DNA of 5,019 nt from assembly GCA_023486985.1 (NCBI GenBank), contig JAMDEM010000041.1, forward strand, positions 1 to 5,019, read 5' to 3'. A model generated the notes under the pieces. It searched no databases and had not been told where the DNA came from. It saw only the letters and a list, made by a program, of their open reading frames with translations. Source of the DNA: Bacillota bacterium. Lineage in GTDB: Bacteria > Vulcanimicrobiota > JAMDEM01. This document shows, one piece after another, positions 1 to 5,019 of the stretch. Both the position numbers and the translations under genes were made by a program. The stretch's first letter is position 1, and each line of letters opens with the position of its first letter.

Positions 1-2305
1 TCGCATTATTGCAAGTTTTAGTTTAAGTTATATACCCATGGCGCCCGGCACCGCTCTGGCAAATATTCTGCTTGGAAGTTCTTTGCTTCTTCTTGCTTAT
101 GCAGATTCATCCCGTTTTTCAAAATTTTATGCTGTAATTGACGCATTATTGGTCTTTTTTTTCAGCTTCATAACTTTCATGAGAACTTTCATTGATTTCT
201 TTCCTGATATTGAAGATATTTTTCTGGTCAAGCATGAAATTTTTGGAGAGGTCACTCTTGGTCATATGTCTCCTCTTACGGCTGCAAGTCTTATTCTTAT
301 CAGCTTTGCTATGTTATTGTTGGTTTCTGCAAAAAGAAGGAAACAAAATATAGCGGCGGGAGTTTTAGCCTGTATTTCCAGTTTTATCAGTATTTTTATA
401 ATAATAGGATACTTTTACGGCATGCCGTTTCATTATTCCGGCAAAATCATCCCAATGGCTTTAACTACCGCAATTGCGCTTTTGTTTCTGGGAGTGGGGA
501 CAATAAACTATGTTGGTACTGATTATTTTCCTCTTAAATTATTAGCCGGTTCATCAGCTCGTGCAAGACTTATGCGTGCTTTTCTTCCTGTAGCTGCCGC
601 CGTGGTTATAATTGACGGCGCCATATATAATATGCTGCCCGCGGGGATTAAAATAAATTATGCCTTATTCTCAGCACTTTCGGCATTAGCAGTTATGGTG
701 TTTACAGGAATTCTTATTTCCCGCACCGCACTGGCCATCGGCAGCGCGATGGATAAAGCGGAAAGAGATAGAGGGCTTGCAGAAGACGCCCTCGCATCAG
801 AAAAAGAACGTCTTTCTGTGACATTGCGCTCAATCAGTGAGGGTGTTATTGCCACTGATAAAGAGGAGAAAGTAGTTCTAATAAACAAAGCCGCTGGAAA
901 ATTAACAGGATGGTCATTTGAAGAATCTTCAGGCAGGAAGCTTATGGAAATATTTAATATTGTTGAGGCAAAAAGTCGCGCCGGCTATGATGATCCCGTT
1001 AAGGAAGCCATGACGACAAAGAAAATTATAGAGATTTCTGCTGATAATTTAGTGATAAGCAGGAACGGAACCGAGCGAATTATTGAGGGCAGTATAGCTC
1101 CTATTCTTGACAGGGAAAGTAAAACTATCGGGGCTGTTGTGGTTTTCCGGGATATTACAGAAAAAGAAGAATTTAAAAAAGAAGTTTTAAAAATGGAAAA
1201 ACTTGAATCACTTGGAATTCTTGCCAGCGGCATTGCCCACGATTTTAAAAATCTTTTAACTCCAATTGTCGGGACTATCTCGCTTTTAAAGGCTTCTGTA
1301 AACGGAGAATCCAAAGTTTTTGAATTGCTGGATGATACGGAGAAAGCTTCCAGAAGGGCAAATGACCTGATAGAGCAATTGATGACATTTTCCAAGGGAG
1401 GCACGCTGGTAAAGAGTACGGCATCTATAGCAGAAATCATTAAAGAATCAACTCTTTTTATACTCAGCGGCTCCAGGGCTAAATGTGAATTTAATATACC
1501 CGGGGATCTTTGGCATGCAGACGTTGATAAGACGCAAATCAGCCAGGTTATTCAAAATATTATTATCAATGCAGACCATGCAATGCCGGAGGGCGGCATA
1601 ATTAAGATAATTGCGGAGAATATTTATCTAAAAGAAAATTATAACCTGCCCCTGGAAGACGGGAAATATGTAAAGGTCTCAGTTCAGGACAGCGGAATAG
1701 GCATCCCTCAAGAAAATCTTGCAAGGATTTTCGACCCTTATTTCACCACTAAATCTGTTGGGGGTGGTCTTGGACTGGCTGTTTCGTATTCCATAACAAA
1801 AAAACACGGCGGGCACATTACTGTGGAATCCAAACAGGGTGAGGGAACAACATTTTATATATATTTTCCTGCTTCAGAGAAAATATTAACCGGAAAGAAA
1901 GATGGAGAAGAAGAAATACTTTTTGGCAAAGGAAGAATCCTTATTATGGATGATGAAGAAATGATACGGAATGTTGTGGGGAGGATGCTGAATAAACTAG
2001 GGTATGAATTTGAACTGGCTAATAACGGCGCCGAAGCGGTAGAAAAGTATAATAATGCCATGGAATCAGGAATTCTCTTTGATGCTGTAATCATGGATTT
2101 AACCATACCGGGTGGCATGGGCGGAGAGGAAGCAGTAAAGAAACTGAAGGAAATTAATCCTGGGATAAAAGCAATAGTTTCAAGCGGCTATTCAAATGAC
2201 CCGATAATTTCAAACTTCAAGGAATACGGCTTCAGCGGTGTTGTTAACAAGCCGTATACAATTCAAGAACTGAGCAGGGTATTATACGAAGTTATAAACA
2301 GGTAA
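1..2305 (+). CDS. Membrane-bound hybrid sensor histidine kinase (PAS, HisKA, HATPase, receiver), 5' partial
   Basis: This is a two-component hybrid kinase that should autophosphorylate on His and pass the phosphate to its own receiver. Residues are numbered from the ATG at 38. About seven hydrophobic segments lie near 5-22, 31-50, 80-97, 105-126, 138-157, 180-198 and 205-228. A charged, probably coiled linker (235-260) leads to a PAS domain (about 258-380) ending in the typical DITEKEE. The H-box is GIAHDFKN with phospho-acceptor H401. The ATPase has an N-box around N511, a G1 box DSGIGIP (D551), FDPYFTTK (F565) and a G2 box GGGLGL (575-580). The receiver has acidic pair D638/D639, phospho-acceptor D687, S715/S716 and K738, so it looks functional. 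The stop is TAA at 2303. The frame has no stop between position 2 and 38, and the upstream codons continue a membrane-protein-like stretch (SLSYIP before MAPGTA). No Shine-Dalgarno precedes ATG 38, so the true start probably lies outside the window. The ligand and any output partner are unknown; no output domain follows the receiver. Confidence 0.93.
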   Translation, partial: RIIASFSLSYIPMAPGTALANILLGSSLLLLAYADSSRFSKFYAVIDALLVFFFSFITFMRTFIDFFPDIEDIFLVKHEIFGEVTLGHMSPLTAASLILISFAMLLLVSAKRRKQNIAAGVLACISSFISIFIIIGYFYGMPFHYSGKIIPMALTTAIALLFLGVGTINYVGTDYFPLKLLAGSSARARLMRAFLPVAAAVVIIDGAIYNMLPAGIKINYALFSALSALAVMVFTGILISRTALAIGSAMDKAERDRGLAEDALASEKERLSVTLRSISEGVIATDKEEKVVLINKAAGKLTGWSFEESSGRKLMEIFNIVEAKSRAGYDDPVKEAMTTKKIIEISADNLVISRNGTERIIEGSIAPILDRESKTIGAVVVFRDITEKEEFKKEVLKMEKLESLGILASGIAHDFKNLLTPIVGTISLLKASVNGESKVFELLDDTEKASRRANDLIEQLMTFSKGGTLVKSTASIAEIIKESTLFILSGSRAKCEFNIPGDLWHADVDKTQISQVIQNIIINADHAMPEGGIIKIIAENIYLKENYNLPLEDGKYVKVSVQDSGIGIPQENLARIFDPYFTTKSVGGGLGLAVSYSITKKHGGHITVESKQGEGTTFYIYFPASEKILTGKKDGEEEILFGKGRILIMDDEEMIRNVVGRMLNKLGYEFELANNGAEAVEKYNNAMESGILFDAVIMDLTIPGGMGGEEAVKKLKEINPGIKAIVSSGYSNDPIISNFKEYGFSGVVNKPYTIQELSRVLYEVINR

Positions 2306-2474
2306 ATATATGCAGGATAAGTCCGCCTCCCGGAAATAATGCCTTCTTTTTGCCTGCGAAGGAAACCCCATGATTATAGGAGAATTAACTAATAATATAT
2401 TATGTTTTAAAGAAGTGGCTGGATTTATCTGAGCAGGTAAAAGCAGATTTGTTAAAATCAAACCATTACAGGTC

Positions 2475-2480
2475 AGGAGG
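2475..2480 (+). promoter_or_regulatory. Ribosome binding site of lysS
   Basis: A perfect AGGAGG lies 6 nt before the ATG at 2487. It fixes the start codon of the lysyl-tRNA synthetase and implies strong initiation. Confidence 0.85.
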
Positions 2481-2486
2481 AAGAAA

Positions 2487-4049
2487 ATGTTCTGGGCAGA
2501 CAAGATAGCAGAAGAAGCACAGGGACCGCAGGTGATAAATGATTCAAAAACTCCTTCAGGCTTGATTCATGTCGGAGCCATAAGGGGTGTGGCGATACAT
2601 TACATGATTTATAAAGCAATGAAGGACAGGGGCAGGGATGCCGCATTTCTTTACGGCATAGATGACTATGATCCCATGGACTCACTGCCGGTTTACCTTG
2701 ACAGGAATATTTACGCAAAATATATGGGTGTTCCCCTTTCCATGATTCCCGCTCCCGACGGTTCTTCCAAAAGCTTTTCGGACTTTTATGCCGATGACTT
2801 TATAGATGTGGTAAACAAGCTGGGCATGAAGCCTCAAATTTATTACATGCATGAATATTACAAATCAGGAAAGATGAATAAAGTTATTGATGTTGTTTTA
2901 AGAAACGACGCAAAAATAAGGGAAATCTATGCAAGAATCAGCGGCGCCCAGCGCACTGAAGACTGGCTGCCATTCCAGGTTGTCTGTGAAAAATGCGGCA
3001 AAATCGGGACCACCAGGGTTTTTAAATACGACGGAGAGAAAGTTTATTACAAATGTGAGCCGGAAATGGTTGTCTGGGCTGCGGGCTGCGGTCATGAGGG
3101 TTCGATGAGTCCCTTTGACGGCAACGGGAAGCTTCCCTGGAAGCTTGAGTGGGTCGGCAAGTGGATTGTTCTTGGAGTGACGATAGAAGGAGCGGGAAAA
3201 GACCACAGCGCGGCAGGCGGTTCAAGAGAAGTTTCAGAAGCCATCTGCCGGGAGGTATTTAATGCCAAACCGCCTCTTAACGTTCCCTATGAATTTTTCA
3301 TCGTGGGCGGCAAAAAGATGAGTTCTTCAAGAGGAGTAGGCGCAAGCTGCCGTGAGATGTATGAAAAACTTCCTCCCGAAATTTTACGCCTTCTGATGCT
3401 GAGGAAGCGCCCGGAAACGGCAATTGATTTTTCTCCTGACGGAGATTCTATACCAAGGCTCATGAATGATTATGATGAGTTTTCAAATGATTATTTTGCG
3501 CCCGATGATGAAGAAAAAAAGGAAAGAAAAAGGCTTTTTGAATTCATTGCCGGAGATAAGGAAATAAAGAAACTTTACCTGCCTCAGTTTACTTTTGTTG
3601 CCATCATGGTTCAGCTCCCCCATGTTGACATGTTCAAGGTATTCGAAACTCAGAAAGGCTCTCCTTTAACCAAAGATGAAATTGAGGAAATAGAAGTAAG
3701 GGCAAAGTACGCAAGAGTATGGCTTGAAAACTTTGCTTCCGAAGGCGTGAAATTCAAGGTTCAGGAGAAGCTCCCCGATGCCGTATCGCAGCTTTCCCCG
3801 GAGCAGATAAAATATCTTGAATCACTTGCCGATGCCCTTTCAGGAGAGGAATGGAATGGTGATAAACTGCAGACGGCAATCTTTACTCAGGCAAATTCCA
3901 TGAGCCTGCCTCAGGGAAAAGCCTTTCAGGCAATATATTCAGCCCTTCTGGGCAGACCATCGGGACCCAGGGCGGGATGGCTGATAGCCGCCCTTGATAA
4001 AGAATTTGTAACAGAGAGATTTTCTCAGGCTGCGAAATCCATTGTTTGA
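2487..4049 (+). CDS. lysS: Class I lysyl-tRNA synthetase (archaeal-type LysRS1)
   Basis: The 520-residue product would charge tRNA-Lys with lysine using ATP in the cytoplasm. It belongs to the class I (Rossmann-fold) LysRS family, unrelated in fold to the class II enzyme of most bacteria. The N-terminus carries TPSGLIHVGAIRG, in which HVGA (28-31) is the HIGH signature. It is followed by the family-typical YGIDDYDPMDSLP. The second signature is KKMSSSRG, with K276/K277 through S281 forming the KMSKS-type loop. A likely zinc-binding insertion has C167, C170, C190 and C201, the last in GCGHEG. The length is normal for the family and the C-terminal part looks like the helical anticodon-binding region. 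The start at 2487 is supported by the AGGAGG; the stop is TGA at 4047. The gene stands alone, 181 bp after the kinase and 452 bp before the desulfurase. All expected motifs are intact. No second LysRS is visible here, so whether this is the only one in the genome cannot be told. Confidence 0.95.
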   Translation: MFWADKIAEEAQGPQVINDSKTPSGLIHVGAIRGVAIHYMIYKAMKDRGRDAAFLYGIDDYDPMDSLPVYLDRNIYAKYMGVPLSMIPAPDGSSKSFSDFYADDFIDVVNKLGMKPQIYYMHEYYKSGKMNKVIDVVLRNDAKIREIYARISGAQRTEDWLPFQVVCEKCGKIGTTRVFKYDGEKVYYKCEPEMVVWAAGCGHEGSMSPFDGNGKLPWKLEWVGKWIVLGVTIEGAGKDHSAAGGSREVSEAICREVFNAKPPLNVPYEFFIVGGKKMSSSRGVGASCREMYEKLPPEILRLLMLRKRPETAIDFSPDGDSIPRLMNDYDEFSNDYFAPDDEEKKERKRLFEFIAGDKEIKKLYLPQFTFVAIMVQLPHVDMFKVFETQKGSPLTKDEIEEIEVRAKYARVWLENFASEGVKFKVQEKLPDAVSQLSPEQIKYLESLADALSGEEWNGDKLQTAIFTQANSMSLPQGKAFQAIYSALLGRPSGPRAGWLIAALDKEFVTERFSQAAKSIV

Positions 4050-4052
4050 TAG

Positions 4053-4091
4053 AATGTGTAGGGGCCGGGTTTATCCTGACCCGATGACAGG
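4053..4091. repeat. GTAGGGG-type intergenic repeat, copy 1
   Basis: This unit begins AATGTGTAGGGG and ends GACAGG. A second, imperfect copy lies at 4294-4331 in the same orientation; about 30 of 39 aligned positions match, with one 1-nt gap. Inside it, CGGGT (4066-4070) can pair with ACCCG (4079-4083) around an 8-nt loop. It starts only 3 nt after the lysS stop. No T-tract follows, so I do not call it a terminator. Confidence 0.7.
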
Positions 4092-4098
4092 AGATTTC

Positions 4099-4119
4099 TC
4101 CCTCTTTATCAAAGGGGGA
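4099..4119. repeat. Short palindrome of the TTTATCAAAGGGGG type
   Basis: Positions 4099-4107 and 4111-4119 form a 9-bp stem (one G-T pair) around the loop ATC. The following ATTAAGGGGGTT echoes the GGGGG half. From memory, CTTTATCAAAGGGGGATTAA-like units recur between genes in many environmental bacterial genomes, so this is probably one copy of a dispersed family. Only one copy is in the window. It could add some transcription termination after lysS, but it lacks a T-tract. Confidence 0.55.
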
Positions 4120-4161
4120 TTAAGGGGGTTATAATTCGGCGGGTTTGATTTTGCGATTGAA

Positions 4162-4190
4162 AACTCTGCAGCTTTGCTGCGGCATGAGTT
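4162..4190. repeat. Small GC-rich hairpin
   Basis: TGCAGC (4167-4172) pairs with GCTGCG (4176-4181) around a TTT loop, including one T-G pair. The outer arms AACTC (4162-4166) and GAGTT (4186-4190) also pair perfectly, leaving a 4-nt bulge GCAT. The nested design suggests a structured repeat unit or RNA hairpin, not chance. No T-run follows, so it is not called a terminator. Its function is unknown. Confidence 0.5.
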
Positions 4191-4210
4191 GCCTAAGAGG
4201 GTTGGGATTT

Positions 4211-4269
4211 GTCATTCTGAACGAAGTGAAGAATCTCAATCCGAGATCCTTCGCGATGCTCAGGATGAC
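4211..4269. repeat. Imperfect 26-bp inverted repeat (REP/MITE-like)
   Basis: The left arm at 4211-4236 starts GTCATTCTGA and ends GAAGAATCT. The right arm at 4244-4269 is its imperfect reverse complement, starting AGATCCTTCGC and ending CAGGATGAC. Nineteen of 26 positions match and several mismatches are G-T compatible. The loop is the 7 nt CAATCCG. From memory, units with these GTCATTCTGA...GAATCT arms are a widespread dispersed intergenic element in unrelated bacteria, usually seen in many copies per genome. Only one copy is present here. No transposase is linked, which fits a non-autonomous element. Confidence 0.75.
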
Positions 4270-4293
4270 TGCGGGATATTCCGATTGCAAAAT

Positions 4294-4331
4294 AATGTGT
4301 AGGGGTCGGTTTATCACGAACCTGTGGCAGG
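4294..4331. repeat. GTAGGGG-type intergenic repeat, copy 2
   Basis: This is the second copy of the unit at 4053-4091, in the same orientation and sharing AATGTGTAGGGG, CGG, TTTATC and the final GGCAGG-like end. Its inner stem is GGTT (4308-4311) with AACC (4319-4322). The pairing bases differ from copy 1 but still pair, so the palindrome appears preserved. The two copies bracket the other palindromes in the spacer. Confidence 0.65.
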
Positions 4332-4414
4332 GCAGGTAGTTTTTTCCACTATGGGTACGAAAGCGAAAACAATCTGCTGCAGAATTGTAAGCTGATGTAA
4401 GTGACTTATGTTTC

Positions 4415-4443
4415 TTGAAAAGGCTTATGAGATATTGTATTAT
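4415..4443 (+). promoter_or_regulatory. Sigma70-type promoter for the cysteine desulfurase gene
   Basis: The -35 TTGAAA (4415-4420) and the -10 TATTAT (4438-4443) are separated by exactly 17 bp and match 10 of 12 consensus positions. The local DNA is AT-rich. Transcription would begin near 4450, giving a leader of about 50 nt before the ATG at 4502. This indicates that the desulfurase starts its own transcription unit. No operator is recognised. Confidence 0.6.
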
Positions 4444-4486
4444 ATGACTAAAGCGACTTTTTATTTTTTCAAATAATAATAACTTA

Positions 4487-4496
4487 GAGAGAGGGG
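4487..4496 (+). promoter_or_regulatory. Ribosome binding site of the cysteine desulfurase gene
   Basis: A purine run GAGAGAGGGG ends 5 nt before the ATG at 4502 and matches the anti-Shine-Dalgarno partly (GAGG core). It supports ATG 4502 as the start. Confidence 0.65.
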
Positions 4497-4501
4497 CAAA
4501 A

Positions 4502-5019
4502 ATGGGAAAACTTGGAAGGTACATTTACCTTGATCATGCCGCAACTACTCCGGTAAACCCTCAGGTTCTGGAAGCCATGATGCCATTTTTGCTCAGCAAA
4601 TATGGAAATCCTTCCAGCCTTTATTCGGTCGCCCGTGATTCAAGAAAAGCCATAGAATCGGCAAGAGAATCAGTAGCAAAGATTCTCGGCGCATCCGGTC
4701 CTTCCGAAATAATCTTTAACAGCGGCGGAAGCGAAAGCGACAACCACGCCATTAAAGGCATTGCAATGGCAAACCGGGGCAAAGGCAATCATATAATAAC
4801 TACCCGGATAGAGCATCATGCCGTGCTTCACGCCTGCGAATACCTTGAAAAGCATCTGGGTTTTTCCGTGACATACCTTCCGGTGGATGAATACGGCATT
4901 GTAAAAATTGAAGATTTAAAAAAAGCCATTACCGATAAAACGGTTATTGTTTCGGTAATGACGGCAAATAACGAAATCGGGACAATACAGCCCATAAAAG
5001 AGATAGGGCAAATATTGAA
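4502..5019 (+). CDS. nifS: Cysteine desulfurase, NifS/IscS type, 3' partial
   Basis: The gene encodes a PLP-dependent enzyme that takes sulfur from L-cysteine, leaving alanine, and hands it on as a persulfide for Fe-S cluster assembly or tRNA thiolation. The window holds the first 172 residues of a family usually near 390-400. The N-terminus after the ATG reads YIYLDHAATTP, the classic opening of the family. GNPSS (35-39) and SGGSESDN (74-81) follow, the latter forming the PLP-phosphate region. EHHAVLH has H105 at the position of the PLP-stacking His of E. coli IscS. TANNEIGT (154-161) carries the Asn that contacts the cofactor ring. The PLP lysine and the catalytic cysteine loop lie beyond the right edge, so completeness and the NifS versus IscS assignment cannot be settled; the symbol is a family label. 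It appears to lead its own transcript, so partners such as a scaffold protein or a tRNA thiouridylase may follow outside the window. No IscR-like regulator gene is upstream. Confidence 0.93.
   Translation, partial: MGKLGRYIYLDHAATTPVNPQVLEAMMPFLLSKYGNPSSLYSVARDSRKAIESARESVAKILGASGPSEIIFNSGGSESDNHAIKGIAMANRGKGNHIITTRIEHHAVLHACEYLEKHLGFSVTYLPVDEYGIVKIEDLKKAITDKTVIVSVMTANNEIGTIQPIKEIGQIL

Larger units (their letters stand above)
4050..4501. other. Gene-free spacer rich in short repeats
   Basis: The 452 bp between lysS and the cysteine desulfurase hold no credible gene. The left part (about 4053-4331) is a chain of short repeat-like and palindromic units listed separately. The stretch 4332-4414 shows nothing I can name. 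The right end carries a sigma70-like promoter and a ribosome binding site for the downstream gene. Short open frames across the repeats (for example 4145-4339 on the plus strand) lack a ribosome binding site and consist of the palindromes themselves. No hairpin here is followed by a clear T-tract, so no intrinsic terminator for lysS is called. Confidence 0.8.

Noticed and set aside
985..1440. Long minus-strand open frames inside the kinase and lysS genes (e.g. 985-1440, 2898-3206).
   Set aside because: They are antisense to clear domain-coding sequence, with no start signals and low-complexity Ser-rich translations.
2342..2362. CCTTC...GAAGG hairpin with an internal T-run after the kinase, as an intrinsic terminator.
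   Set aside because: The stem is only 5 bp, the T-run lies in the loop, and no T-tract follows the stem.
2350..2380. TTGCCT with a downstream TATAGG or TTATAG as the lysS promoter.
   Set aside because: The -10 match and spacing are poor; the region is AT-rich and gives several equally weak options.
2370..2432. A 20-codon open frame (ATG at 2370, stop at 2430) with AGGA upstream, in the lysS leader, as a possible leader peptide.
   Set aside because: It contains only one lysine codon, no run typical of attenuation, and no terminator/antiterminator pair is visible after it. It is most likely chance.
4053..4331. CRISPR array.
   Set aside because: There are only two imperfect copies of one unit about 240 bp apart, with no regular repeat-spacer pattern and no cas genes.
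4145..4339. 64-codon plus-strand open frame and the 131-codon minus-strand frame at 4129-4524 as small proteins.
   Set aside because: Both run through palindromic repeats, lack ribosome binding sites, and their translations do not resemble a protein family.

Overview
The window reads as chromosomal DNA of a moderately AT-rich bacterium. Three co-directional plus-strand genes are visible, and two of them run off the ends. Three things suggest a lineage such as a deltaproteobacterium-like, Nitrospirota-like or candidate-phylum organism: a class I (archaeal-type) lysyl-tRNA synthetase, a multi-pass membrane hybrid histidine kinase, and a gene-free gap full of short palindromic repeats. This placement is an inference from gene style; no rRNA or other decisive marker is present.

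Layout. Positions 1-2305 hold the C-terminal part of a membrane-bound hybrid sensor kinase: several transmembrane segments, a coiled linker, a PAS domain, a HisKA/HATPase core and a receiver domain. Its frame is open to the left edge, so the first ATG (38) is probably internal. A 181-bp gap follows with no confident terminator. Positions 2487-4049 hold a complete class I lysyl-tRNA synthetase (lysS) behind a perfect AGGAGG ribosome binding site. Positions 4050-4501 are a 452-bp gap whose first 280 bp are almost entirely short repeats: two copies of a GTAGGGG-type repeat flank a T/A-and-G-rich palindrome, a small GC hairpin and a longer imperfect 26-bp inverted repeat. The gap ends with a good sigma70-type promoter. 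From 4502 to the right edge lies the N-terminal part of a NifS/IscS-type cysteine desulfurase.

The three genes do not form an obvious pathway. They are signal transduction, translation and sulfur mobilisation (Fe-S cluster or thio-modification), and the long spacers with separate start signals suggest independent transcription units. I see no sign of a new defence or mobile system. The points most worth a second look are the internally repeated P-x-T-A motif in the sensor's membrane region, the class I LysRS in a bacterial setting, and the repeat cluster after lysS.
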